Origin: Ophiocordyceps camponoti-saundersi (nom. inval.) | Lineage: Eukaryota; Ascomycota; Sordariomycetes; Hypocreales; Ophiocordycipitaceae | Reading direction: 5' to 3' | Length of the DNA stretch: 64,000 nt | NCBI GenBank assembly: GCA_003339415.1 | Contig: PDHQ01000063.1 | Span: forward strand, 1 to 64,000 | In this document: piece after piece, positions 24,092 to 34,938 of the stretch | Position numbering within the stretch: the first letter of the stretch is position 1 | Layout: each line of letters starts with the position of its first letter | Translations under genes and position numbers: made by a program | The notes under the pieces: model-generated | What the model was told of the DNA's origin: nothing | What the model saw: only the letters and a program-made list of their open reading frames with translations | The model's database searches: none

Positions 24092-27000
24092 ATGGCAACT
24101 CATGCTTCCGAGTTTCAACTCCTGTCATCAGAAGCACAGGAGATGGCACCTAGACTAGACGACAGAGCGAGAAGGCTGGTCAGCCATCTCCGAGCAACGT
24201 TAAACACTCCATACCTCGGCTCCAGCTCCATGACGACCGCCGTCTACGACACTGCCTGGGTGGCCATGGTTTCGAAACAGGAGATCCACGACGGCATCAC
24301 GATCACGCGTTGGCTCTTCCCAGAGTGTTTTCAATCTATGCTAGAGAGCCAGTCTATGGATGGAGGCTTCGGCGGTCTTCACAGCGCACAGGTAGACGGG
24401 ATCCTGACAACCATGGCCGCTCTCTTGGCTCTCTGCAAGCATCAGAAAAGCCGGCACATTCCCGAGAGTTCTCTAGATGCCGCCGCTTTACAGCAGAGAA
24501 TCGATCGAGGCCGCACATATCTAGATCAAGCTTTGAAGACATGGGATGTCCAGTCCACAGTCCATGTCGGCTTCGAGATTCTCGTACCAAGTCTGCTGAA
24601 GATGCTACAAGACGAAGGCTTGACTTTTTCTTTCCCGGGCCAACGTTCTCTGATGGCGATGAACCGACATAAGATGAGCCAGATCCAACCTGCTGTCATC
24701 GACTCCTTCCGGAAGACGACCTTGCTTCACTCGCTCGAGGCTTTCGTCGGAACGATCGACTTTGATCAGGTTTCGAACCTCCTTCACCAAGGCTCCATGA
24801 TGGGCTCCCCCTCTTCTACCGCCGCATACCTGATTCACAGTACCCGCTGGGATTATGAGGCTGAAAGGTATCTGCGCTTTGCGGTTGCGGCTGGCAAGGG
24901 TCGTGTACCTTCGGCGTTCCCCATCAGCGTGTTTGAGGTCTCATGGGTAGGTAGTTCAACTTCGGTCGAGTACAGGCCTCTTGGTAGTCAGTTGATTCTA
25001 AGAAGCAGACTCTCTTTCCCAGGTTCTGTCTACGCTTCTGGATTCTGGCTTCACTGCCGAAAGCCTCGACGCAGACCATGTTGCTGGCTTGGCCGGGTTT
25101 CTATCAACTCAACTTCAAGCCCAAGGGGGAATCACGGGCTTTGGTATGGATGTCACACTCCCTTTTCTCACGCAGGTAAACCACTGATCAGTGCAAGTAT
25201 AGCCCCGGGTATCCTTCCGGACGTAGATGACACGGCCAAAGCTATCCTCTCCCTCCGTCTCCTGGGCCAGCCTGCAACATGTGAAGGCATGTTCGAGGCG
25301 TTCGAGGCTCCGACACACTTCAAGACGCATACCATCGAGACGTCGGCTTCTTTCAGCGCCAATTGCAACGTCGTCATGGCCATACTGGCATCTGAAACCC
25401 CCTCTTCCCACGTCTCGCAGATCTCAAAAGGTCTGGCCTTTCTCTGCCGCGTCTGGTATGAGGGGGGTTGGAGCGATAAATGGGCAAGGAGAACTCCCAT
25501 CTTAGAGAGTGCGCCTCTGCTAACTCTATGCCTCAGAACGTTGAACCTCAGTACTCTATGATGCTTCTTTCAGAGGCTTTGGTCGGTGTTTTGAGAGCCT
25601 GGGACGACGGTGGCCTTGATGGTCTTTCGCCCGCCCTGGTTGCAGACCGTATCCCTCTAGTGACGCTACAGATGCTCGTCCGCACCCTCAGCTCCCAGGC
25701 TGAGGACGGTACGTGGCATAAATCTCCGGAAATCACAGCATGCGCGCTGCTTACCTTGAAAAGACTGGCTTCTCTGCCCTGGATAGCTAGTACCCTCAGA
25801 GCCAAGGTGATAGAGAGCATCCACCTCGGCATCGAGTCCCTCAAGACCAATCAAGCACGTTGGAATAGCCCGGAGATGATCTGGGTCGAGAAGGTTACTT
25901 ACGGGTCCAGCATCTTATCCGAGTCTTACTGTCTGGCTGCTATGAAGACTTTCGTCAGTTCTCGCAGCTACAGTGAGAAAGTCTCCAGCTTATGCAATAT
26001 CCCGGCAGAAAGAGTTGATGGTTTCTGTCGATTCTTCAACCGCCTGCCACTCTTTGCCACGGAGCCGGTATGGAGACTGAGTGCTTCGATCATCGAGGGA
26101 TTCCTATTTGCCCCCTTGCTGCGGCGTGCCGAAGTCGAGCTGGGTATTTTCCCACGGCGAGAGGCGGAGGAATCGGCCAAGTATCTTGCTTATATTCCCT
26201 TGGCATGGACTATATGCAACAACGCGTCAGCCTTTGGGATTTCCTCGCAGGTCATGTTTGACATGATGGTCATCTCCGTGCTGAACTTCCAGGTTGATAA
26301 GTGGTTTGAGGAGACGACGGAAGATGACAGGCTCCTTGGAGACTTGGCAGCTCTGATGGGAGTGATTCAACAACTATTTCACGAAGAGGAGGTAGAAGGA
26401 AACAAGAGAGGAAATGGGATTGACGACCGCTTCTCTAAGAAAAGCCGCAAAGCATCGAGCGGTGACCACCATGCGGTGATGAATGGTAGCAGCGAAAAGA
26501 CGAACGGACGGAATCAGAGTGACGATGACACCAAATCAGAGCTTCTATCCGAGGCCAGAACGGTTCTCTCACGTTTCGTATCCTACATACTCACCAAGTC
26601 ATCCCCGTCGACACCGACCGTCGGTCTTCGCCTCCGTCACGAGTTGGAGGCCTTCTTGCAGTCCCACGTCAGACAAGGAGAAGACAGCAGCCGGTTCAGG
26701 AAGCAGCATGCCAAATCAGAGCACAGCCAACAGCACGAGGTATTCCTTGAACCTCGCAGCAGCTACTATAACTGGGTTCGCACGACGTCAGCCGACAGCT
26801 CCAGCTGTCCGTACTCGTTCGAGTTATTCCACAACCTGCTCTCCTCTACGCTCTCCCCTCTAAGCGGCGAAGACTGCTTCCCGAGCACCCTCGCCCTCTA
26901 CCTAGCGCAAGACGTGTGCAGACATCTCGCTACCATGTGCCGACAGCACAACGACTACGGGTCTATGACGCGCGATCGTCTGGAGAGAAGCATCAACAGC

Positions 27001-27255
27001 GTCAACTTTCCCGAGTTTCATTTGGTGAAGAACGGGGAAGGGGATGTCGACGATGGGAAGGGATGTCACGGCGCGCTGTTGGGAATCGCGGATTATGAGA
27101 GAGAGTGTCTTGACCTTGCTTTGAAACGACTGAGGCCGGAAATCCACGAGACCGTCTGGAAGGCCTTGAAGGTCTTTATCAGGGTGACTAATTTGTTTGG
27201 TCAAATATACTTGGTCAAGGATATTAACGATTCTCGAGTTGTCAAAGGCATGTAA
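24092..27255 (+). CDS. Bifunctional diterpene synthase, fungal CPS/KS type
   Basis: Four exons (24092-24946, 25023-25143, 25203-25483, 25537-27255) encode about 991 residues. The N-terminal betagamma half carries MTTAVYDTAWVAM, a QxxDGGFGG repeat (SQSMDGGFGG) and the class II acid motif DVDD (residues 332-335), which protonates GGPP to form a copalyl-type diphosphate. The C-terminal alpha half resembles Fusarium ent-kaurene synthase through PLAWTICNN, FPEFHL and the second metal motif NDYGSMTRDRLE (from residue 891). At the first class I metal site the protein reads DKWFE (673-677), with Lys where relatives carry an acid, so the second cyclisation may be altered. Intron 3 needs a GC donor (GCAAGG...CAG, 25484-25536) to restore the frame at DKW/NVEPQY. 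The product is probably a labdane-related diterpene; the skeleton cannot be predicted. Confidence 0.93.
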
Positions 27256-29005
27256 TAGGATACAAAAACATGTCTTTCTATATTGGGACTTGCCGGATAG
27301 ATTGAGCGGCTTTCTGCTTCTGGGCCTCGTTTCTCTCCCTGTTATGAATAGAGATATGTATATGTGTATGCAGTTACTGCTTGCTTGCAAAGGCCCGTAG
27401 ATTGGAAGAATACAAGGACCATAAAGGATGAAAATCGCCATCTTGCAGAGTCCTTTTATTCCAAAAGAGTCATTGACTGGCATCAGCAATCAACAACACA
27501 GCCCAATCTGCAAGACGATGCGGCTCCTTTACGATCTTGGGCGGACGAGTCCACATCAACAGGTGGCTTAGCCCTGCGACGAACTACTCGATAGGTTTCG
27601 TCATGCCTGTGGGCCAAAGGACGAACCGTCATCTCCGAAGGTCGGACATGGCAGGAAACGTGTGAGGGGATGGGGGTTTAGGGCAAGGAGGCAGTGCTTC
27701 GATTAGGTCCCCCTTAGTAATGTGCCATGAAGCGGCGATGTCGTGTTGTTGGCTTTGGTTGTCTCACCACCAGCTAAACGCGTGATGGTTGATGGAGAGA
27801 GCGAAGGGAATCAAGGCCGGGGAATTTATTGTTGTTGTTTTTCATCTCAACAGCCATATTTACGTATAGATGTGCATTCATATGTACGTGTCTTTAATTC
27901 TCCTTGAATAGTGGGATGCTTCATTTCTCGCATTGGCAGGATATCATACGAGTATAGATCTATAATAAGGGTACCTGAGCTAGGAAGATGCCTACAATAC
28001 GTATGTATGGACTTGCACTATCCAGATGCACTCAGAAGAGGCAAAAAAAAAATAAAACATCCAAGGAAACTATCGGACACGCTCAGCCCCGTCACGAGGA
28101 GGAACTTGGTGGCGGAGCTCCCCTTAATCTCCTGCGTATCCACGAATACGTGGCAGCTGAATAAGAGAAAGGGGGAGGGGGTTTCTCCAGTTGCTGCACC
28201 TACTTGCCTCTGTAGGTAGGTAGATGACTATATACATACATCGATACGTCTCTGGTTGTGAGGCTGTGAATGTTTCGTCTTTGGGGTGTGTGTTTGTGTT
28301 TTGACCCCTGTTTTCCCTCTCATGAGATAGGGGGGGGGAAAGGGGATGAGATCAGTGTAAATACGCATGTACGTACATAGTCTAGGTTGAGAGAGATATG
28401 AGCATATGTATGTATAAACAGTATAGCATCTCGTGATAGTCGCCTATAGAAAGACCTGATAGAGAACAAGACAAGCAAGGATCATACTTAGAGAAAAGAG
28501 AATAGAATTTCCCCTGATAAAAAGTCAAAGCATCAAGCATAGTATCAACAGAAGCATCTACATCAGTATAAAAATATGTATACACAAATAACTTGACCGT
28601 CTCCAATGTTCACGCATTGACGGCTTCATTAGCCCCTATCTTATAATCCTTGGTCAGGGGCTCATGCATAGAAGATGACCTCAAGAGACGACTCCAACAT
28701 ACAACCCTAGATCCACGTTCCATGACAGTATACAGGTTCTCAAGCACACCAATCGCTGCCAAGATTCAAGCCAAAAAAAAACCGACTATATCTATCCATC
28801 TACGCCCATCCTTTCACCTCTCCTGCTTCTCCATGTAGGACAGTCTCGACAACTCTTGCCCTCCTTTCCTCCTCCCTTCCCAGGTCCATTCGACCACTCA
28901 CTCTCGTTTCTTTGTTTCCCCTAACATTCTCTCTCTTCGTTTCTTCAACCCCCTCAGTTCCAAACAAGGACTCCAACCGACACTCCCTACAAAACAAAAC
29001 TCAAC
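27256..29005. other. Intergenic between diterpene synthase and secreted protein gene
   Basis: 1.75 kb with no recognisable gene. It holds a TAGGTAGGTAG motif near 28215 and a C/T-rich leader (28800-28990) just before the next gene, typical of a fungal 5' UTR. Short ORFs are low-complexity or lack family features. Confidence 0.45.
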
Positions 29006-30814
29006 ATGTATAAACTCTCACTCGCAGCCGGTGCCCTCGCAGTCCTTCACGGCGCCTGGGCCCAAGAGTCCCCCGCCCCGGCAGAGCGCACGGAAGAGAT
29101 CAAGGGCTATGAAGGCCAGTACGTCGATGCCTGCAACCCTGTTGGCACCGTCAAGGTCGGCTCGACTTTCCCGCCTTGCGTGAGCGCCTCGAGGATCGAA
29201 TCTAGTTGTGCCGTTGCGTGGAAGGAGGGGCTCGAGGATGAGAAGCGTCAGGCTGATTGGGAGTCTGAGAGGAAGTGTCTTTGCGAGGGGAGCTTCTTCG
29301 ACGATGCTGGCAAGGGTTGTACTTCTTGTAAGAAGGCCTATGCCATTGAAAGCGAGGAAAACTCCAACCTCTGGAATGGCTTTTGGTCCAAGGTTCAGGG
29401 TGATTATTGCAAGGCCGAGGGAAGTCTGACGGGCAACTTCTCAACTTACTGGAATGCCGGCTTCGTCGAGATCAAGGAACAGCTCAAATACCCTGTTGAG
29501 GGAAAGAAGATCGAGGCCGGTAGCATCCCCATCGAAGAGTACTACACCAACGACAAGCAGGGTCCCGGTCCTCTCCCCGGTTCCGTCCCCGACGCCTCCA
29601 ACTCCACCTCCAACTCCACCTCTCCCTCTGGAGGAGAACAGGCGCAGGGCGTGGCTCAGCTCACGCCCGACTGCCGCAACCTGATCGGCGCCATCGACAC
29701 GCTCCCGGCGAGCAACAGCGCCAAGTTCAGCAACTCGAGCTCGGGCGCCGTTCTGGTCTCGGTTCAGACCATCTTCAATCGTCTTTGCATCATTAACGGC
29801 GCTGAGCGGGAGATCAAGGCCCAGCCTCAGGCCGAGCCTGAAGTCAAGCCCATCTCCGAGGAGGTGACTCCCAAGGAGAAGGCGGCTGAGAGAGCTGAGA
29901 TTGACATGACGGCCTGCCCTTGCGCCAAGAAGGCCCTTCCCCAGGGAAAGCAGGCTGTCAAGTCGGAATTGTCCGTTAAGGCCTGGACCATGGTTTCTGT
30001 CATTATTGGCTTCGAGCAGGCTGGCGGCTGTGGCGGTCCTCAGTGTGGTGGTGGTGCTGTTGAGTCTGGTGCCGAGTCCGGTGCCGAAGCCGGTGCCGAA
30101 GCCGGTGCCGAAGCCGGTGCCGAGGCTGGAGCAGAAGCCGGAGCCGAGGCCGGTGCCGAGACTAATGCCGAGGCCGGCGCCGACGTCTACACTGCCGAGT
30201 CCGTCAAGGGCACCTTCGGCAAGCCCGCTCCCGCCTCGCCTCCCGTCTCTGGCGGCGACTCTAACCCTGCCCCGGAGGCTCCCGCCACCGCCAAGATTCC
30301 CATCTACGTCGTCAAGCTGGTCCCCGTCCCTGCCGAGAAGCCTACTTCCACCGGCGGCCAGGCCAAGTGCAAGACCGGTACCTGCGGACAGGTCGAGGGC
30401 CCCGCTGGCGGAGAGGCCCCCGTCTACACGGGCGAAGAGGCCAAGTGCCAGGACGGCTCTTGCGGAAAGTCCGAGACTCCTTCCGTTGAGAAACCCCAGG
30501 CCGAAGAGCCCAAGGCTGAACAGCCCAAGTGCCCAGACGGCTCGTGCGGAGAGTCCGAAGCCCCCTCCGCCGGCGAGTCTCCCGTCTACTCAGACGAGCA
30601 GCCCGAGGCCGAAAAGCCCGAGTCCGCACAGCCGCTGTGCGCTACCGGCACTTGCGGAAAGACCGAGGCCCCCTCTGCCGGCGACGCCCCGGTCTACTCA
30701 GGCGAGCAGCCCGAGGCCGGAAAGCCCGAGTGCACCGACGGCTCTTGCGAGCAGACCCAGGCTCCGGCTGAGGCCGCGGAGGAGGAGGATGAGGACATGG
30801 AGTACTGCGAGTAG
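29006..30814 (+). CDS. Secreted repeat-rich protein with cysteine modules, function unknown
   Basis: A single exon of 602 residues. Residues 1-19 look like a signal peptide (hydrophobic core LAAGALAVLHGAWA, cleavage before QESPAP). Residues ~30-300 are a cysteine-containing region with N-glycosylation sites (NSTSNSTS, NFS). A stretch of about 28 residues of Gly-Ala-Glu-Ala tandem repeat follows (30067-30180 in DNA). The C-terminal third holds five spaced modules of the form C-x2-(D/T)-G-(S/T)-C (KCKTGTC, KCQDGSC, KCPDGSC, LCATGTC, ECTDGSC), joined by Pro/Glu-rich linkers. The protein ends in an acidic tail. No enzyme domain or GPI signal was seen. A cell-wall or extracellular protein, possibly metal-binding through the paired cysteines, is one reading, but this is a guess. 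I do not recognise a named family. Confidence 0.75.
   Translation: MYKLSLAAGALAVLHGAWAQESPAPAERTEEIKGYEGQYVDACNPVGTVKVGSTFPPCVSASRIESSCAVAWKEGLEDEKRQADWESERKCLCEGSFFDDAGKGCTSCKKAYAIESEENSNLWNGFWSKVQGDYCKAEGSLTGNFSTYWNAGFVEIKEQLKYPVEGKKIEAGSIPIEEYYTNDKQGPGPLPGSVPDASNSTSNSTSPSGGEQAQGVAQLTPDCRNLIGAIDTLPASNSAKFSNSSSGAVLVSVQTIFNRLCIINGAEREIKAQPQAEPEVKPISEEVTPKEKAAERAEIDMTACPCAKKALPQGKQAVKSELSVKAWTMVSVIIGFEQAGGCGGPQCGGGAVESGAESGAEAGAEAGAEAGAEAGAEAGAEAGAETNAEAGADVYTAESVKGTFGKPAPASPPVSGGDSNPAPEAPATAKIPIYVVKLVPVPAEKPTSTGGQAKCKTGTCGQVEGPAGGEAPVYTGEEAKCQDGSCGKSETPSVEKPQAEEPKAEQPKCPDGSCGESEAPSAGESPVYSDEQPEAEKPESAQPLCATGTCGKTEAPSAGDAPVYSGEQPEAGKPECTDGSCEQTQAPAEAAEEEDEDMEYCE
30067..30180 (+). repeat. In-frame 12-bp tandem repeat (GAEA array)
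   Basis: About nine copies of a GGTGCCGAAGCC-like unit, degenerate at the 3' end, encode the Gly-Ala-Glu-Ala array inside the secreted protein. Unit length is a multiple of three, so copy-number change keeps the frame. Confidence 0.85.
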
Positions 30815-31013
30815 ATCTACTGGTAGATCTGATGTCTTGAGATGGGTGCTTCTTTGCTGAATTTTTTCCTTCTTTGCTGTCCTTATCATCGCATGTCTAT
30901 AGATCTGTCGATTATCTTCATGTGAGATTATAAAGCATTCAGACCGTAATAAAGATGCGCCTTTGTACGAGACGCTGCTGTTGGGATAATAGTAAATCGT
31001 GAATGTCAGGGTG

Positions 31014-31023
31014 ATCACGTGAT
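31014..31023. promoter_or_regulatory. Palindromic ATCACGTGAT (E-box/CACGTG) upstream of the SET gene
   Basis: A perfect 10-bp palindrome about 95 bp before the ATG of the SET methyltransferase. CACGTG is bound by fungal bHLH and some bZIP factors. The functional assignment is inference from motif and position. Confidence 0.5.
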
Positions 31024-31116
31024 TAATCACGACCGAAATCTTCATCTCACCCCATCACCTTGCAATCAGCTCAACTCACCTTAACGATACTAGAGTCGCG
31101 AGACATCAACAAGAAG

Positions 31117-32723
31117 ATGACGTCGCAAAGCTTCGCTCGCCAGACGGAAGCCTTCGTCAGCTGGTTCAAGTCACTTCCGGATGCTGAGCTGTCAGACCAC
31201 GTCGAAATTGTAGACCTTCGTTCTCGCGATGCAGGCCGTGGCTTCGGTATGCGAACTGCGCCGCGGACAAAAGATGCGGCAGTGGCAGACGTATATGTGT
31301 ATATGTATGTGTAGATATACTGATTTGATCGTCAGTGGCCACCCAAGACATACCAGCCGAGACTGTCCTTTGCACAATCCCTCGCAAAGCCATCATCAGC
31401 ATCGAGACTTCAGACCTCGGCCACCGACTACGCGAGCTCTCAGACTCCGACGACAAACCGACGCAGCTCTTCAACGACCTCGACTCATGGAGCGCACTCA
31501 TCCTAGTCCTCATGTACGAGCACCTCCGCGGACCAGACTCACCGTGGGAAGCGTATCTGCATCTCCTCCCCGAATCATTCGACACGCCCATGTTCTGGTC
31601 AGAGGAAGAACTCGCCGAGCTTCAGGCAAGCGCTTTACCTTCGAAGATTGGCAGACGAGAAGCCGATGAGATGTTTCGCAGCTTGCTTCTTCCCATCATT
31701 CGCGCACGGCCTCGAGTGTTTCGCTCGAGTGAGGGTTATAGCGATGAGATGCTTCTCAGTCTCGCTCATCGGATGGGAAGCACGGTCATGGCCTACGCGT
31801 TTGACCTTGAAAATGACGTCGACGACGAGGCTGAGACTGCTCAAGATGGCTGGGTCGAGGATCGGGATGAGAAGATGTTGATGGGCATGGTCCCCGTGGC
31901 TGACATGTTGAACGCCGATGCCGAGTTCAACGTTTGTCCCGTCCTCTCCCACCAGCAGAATAAACAAGCTGACAGCAAGAGTAAGGCACATGTAAACCAT
32001 CAAGATCATCACCTCACCATAACCTCACTGCGGCCGATCAAAGCCGGGGAGGAGATACTCAACTATTACGGACCACATCCCAACTCAGAGCTCCTCCGAC
32101 GATACGGCTACGTAACAGCCAAGCACGCACGCTACGACGTCGTAGAAATCCCCTGGAACGCAGTAGAAGAGGCCGTGGCAACTCATCTGAACCTATCACA
32201 GCAACAACTGGAAAAAGCGGTAAGGAGCAGTTTAGCAGATTCGACCACCCATCACTATAGTGCCGGTCTGACGAGTCGAGAACCGCTGACATGAAATGGA
32301 AACTACCAGCGCAGTGCCATCGACCCAGAAGAGCTGGAGGACACATTCGTCTTGGAACGGGAGTCTGGCGAGCCAAAGTCGGACGGTACGCTTGACAGGC
32401 CCGCGTTCGTGACCGAATTCCCAGCCGATCTGCTTCACCAACTCGACGCTCTTCTCAAGTCCGTGCCCAGGCCTGATAAGCGAGGCCGTGACGAGACGCA
32501 GACGGCTGTCCTGACCACTGTGCTGGCGACCATTGAGTCTCGATATCCGACATCCATAGCAGAGGACGAGCTGCTACTTCAGCGAGGGGGGCTCAGTCCG
32601 AGGCGTAGAATAGCCGTCCAGGTGAGACTCGGAGAGAAGCATCTCATCGATGAGGCCAAAAGATTCTTGTCGGACGCGTCGCCGAAGCGCTCCAAGAAAG
32701 TCAAGGCCGAACAGGATAGATAA
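31117..32723 (+). CDS. SET-domain lysine methyltransferase, RKM4/SETD6 type
   Basis: Exons 31117-31246, 31336-32219 and 32310-32723 encode about 475 residues. The split SET domain begins with GRGF/VATQDIPAETVLCTIPRKAI, has an inserted helical iSET region (LDSWSALILVLMYEHLRGPDSPW), the substrate/cofactor segment MVPVADMLNAD, and closes with GEEILNYYGPHPNSELLRRYGYV. A C-terminal Rubisco LSMT substrate-binding-like region follows. This is the RKM4/SETD6 architecture. The yeast member methylates ribosomal protein L42, human SETD6 methylates RelA and others; the substrate here is unknown. Length fits the family. A CACGTG palindrome lies upstream. I chose the internal ATG at 31117 because the family starts close to it and the upstream extension is unrelated. 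Confidence 0.88.
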
Positions 32724-32884
32724 GACGCCGTCTAGACCTCCCCTTTATTTCATGCGCAACCACATGCCCTTCCCCTTCTTGCTCATGACAACTTCGTCAA
32801 GCCAATCCACCGCAGTCCTCTCATACGCATCTCTTCCTGCACCGCGCAACTGTCTCCGATGACAGAAATGCCACATTCCCCCTT

Positions 32885-32937
32885 ACCCCCCCCCCCCCCC
32901 GTCTCCCCCCCCTCTCCCCCCTCTCCCCCCTCTCCCA
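32885..32937. repeat. Poly-C/CT tract (G-run on minus strand)
   Basis: A pyrimidine tract with C-runs of 15, 8, 6 and 6 bases separated by short T-containing spacers, lying between the converging SET and AP-1 mu genes. The minus strand fits a G-quadruplex-forming pattern. Confidence 0.9.
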
Positions 32938-33015
32938 CTCAACTGACGCGCAAGTTTTGGCGCCTCACTTTTGACATCTCTACGTCTGGCCACCCAAAAA
33001 ATATTCAGAGACGGC

Positions 33016-34547
33016 TCACACAGCATCCGGTAGCCGAACGGCAATGTCGCCCGATTGAGTGATGTAACGCACCCACGGCAGGGACGGGTATTGAAGCTTT
33101 GGCACGACCGGGTCAGTAAAGCGGCGAGGAAGCGAAGGGGAAAACTGAAGAGGGACATCTCACCTTGGGTTCTGTTATCTTCAGATAGCGCACCTGAATA
33201 CCGCTGGTGGTAAAGTAGGGAATCTCAAACTTGACCTGAATTGGCCGTTTGGCGCCCTTGCCCATACCCGGGACGCCACCCATACTTCCACCAAAGCCGC
33301 CGGTCATGCCGCCGCCGTGCTCGTCGTCACCGCGGACGCTTGGCAGGCCGAGCTCGGCTCGCATGAGAAACTCCTTTTGGCCGCCAAACTGCTTGATCTT
33401 CCAAACGATGGCGCTCTGCTCGGGCGCGTAGTGGACAGAGCCGATGTTGGTGCGGAAGCGCGGCGTGTCGGCGTCATCTGGGACGGGTACGACGATTTCG
33501 ACATTGTTGGCGGTGCTGCGGCGCTTGAACTGAGCCTTGGCCTTGAGCATGTACTCGATGCGTGAGCCCGAGTGCGACTCGACGACGCACTCGACCCAGA
33601 TCAGGGGCTTGACCTGGGTGTTGAGCCGGTACGACATGAGGTCGAACTCGCCGTCCGGAGGGATAAAGGAGATGGTCCGGTCGTTTTCGAAGCGCGAAAG
33701 ACGGACGCACTGATGGAACTTGACGTCCTCCATCTCAATGGCCTTTCCGCGCGTCGTCCGACCCGTCGTCTCAAACATGACCTTGTCGTTGAGGCCGAGG
33801 CGCAGCTCGGGCATGCCGCTGAGGTAACACTTCATCTTGATGGCGCCCAGGATCTCGCTGCGCAACACGTTGCCGTTGGAGCTGACGAGCAAGTTGAGAC
33901 TCTCGACGACGTCGAGAAAGACTTCGTTTTTGCGATAGCGGATGCCCTCGGATCGCCAAGAGACGGCGTTTGTCACGGCGATGGGGGGGCGAGCCTGGAC
34001 CTCGAGCTTGTGGGACTCCTGGGTGATGTACTCTTGCAGGATCTTGGACTCCGTCGTCTGCGGATAGCCAAAGTCCATCATCTCGTCGAGTAGCTCGTAG
34101 ATGATGACAAAGTTGTCACGGATCGATTCCTCTTCCAGCGCTTTAAAGTACTCAGTGAACACCTCGACGATCTTGTGAAGGAAGAGGAGCATCTCGGCGG
34201 CGTTCGTGTTGCGCTTGGTGAGGGCGAGCAGGTAGAGGTTGTTGTGGCGGATATAGAGGTACTGCAAGATTCCTTCAGTGAGGCGAGCGGCAAGCGTGCA
34301 AAAGGGGGGCCACGGACGTTGATGCCCTCGTGGGAGAAGCATGGCGGCACAGCCGAAGACTCCTCTTCGGCCTCGGAGAGCAGGACGGGGAACTTTTCGA
34401 CGGCGGACATGGGAATGTCGCCCCTATAGTTACGGGCGAGAAGCGTCTTGCCAAGGGTCAGCCGAGGCCAGTTAGGTAGGCCTCAGGGCCGCCAAAGATG
34501 GTGTATACCTTGCCCTTGAGGTCGAGGAAGAAGAGAGCCGAGGCCAT
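33016..34547 (-). CDS. apm1: AP-1 clathrin adaptor complex medium subunit mu-1
   Basis: Exons 34547-34509, 34446-34318, 34261-33164 and 33096-33016 give about 448 residues. The first 13-residue exon (MASALFFLDLKGK) joins TLLARNYRGDIPMSAVEKFP, the classic mu-1 start. The N-terminal longin-like domain (YLYIRHNNLYLLALTKRN, IRDNFVIIYELLDEMMDFGYPQ) leads into the mu-homology domain (AVSWRSEGIRYRKNEVFLDV, FIPPDGEFDLMSYRL, YAPEQSAIVWKIKQFGGQKE). The protein ends WVRYITQSGDIAVRLP, as in orthologues. It binds YxxPhi and related sorting signals and recruits clathrin at the trans-Golgi and endosomes. Length and splicing agree with fungal Apm1. A CACGTG site lies about 310 bp upstream. Confidence 0.96.
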
Positions 34548-34901
34548 GGCTGCGGCTATTGGGGGGGATGATGGGCGATGCCGTCAGCCCTCGGGGTGAG
34601 GCTCGATTCCCCTGCTCCCATACAGATTTTTTTATCGTATAGACTTGAATGCCGAGAAGCGCTCACAGCAACGTCATGACTGAGGGAGTTTGGCAGACAG
34701 CTTCTCCTATGCCGGCATCGTGGCCGCTGTGGGGGGGGAGAGCCGACCAGAAGGGCGGCTCATTATCGGCACGGGTAATCGACGGCGCAGGATCGATGAA
34801 GGTGTTAAACCAGCAAGAAGGAGTTACGTAAGAGGGTCGAAGCACGGACCATGCACGTGAGTATGAAAAACGTTTAAATCTTCTGCCAACTTCTCAATTA
34901 G

Positions 34902-34938
<37 letters not shown>

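Noticed and set aside
14665..27255. Assignment as a gibberellin cluster
   Set aside because: Only the synthase type and P450 style are shared; GGPP synthase, the other P450s and the desaturase are not seen and the class I motif differs.
30006..30860. 284-codon plus-strand open frame rich in Pro/Arg/Ser inside the secreted protein gene
   Set aside because: It is a shifted-frame shadow of the GAEA and Cys-module repeats; the 602-residue frame has a signal peptide, leader and sensible composition.
33572..34093. 173-codon plus-strand frame inside the AP-1 mu gene
   Set aside because: Antisense shadow of a strongly conserved coding exon.
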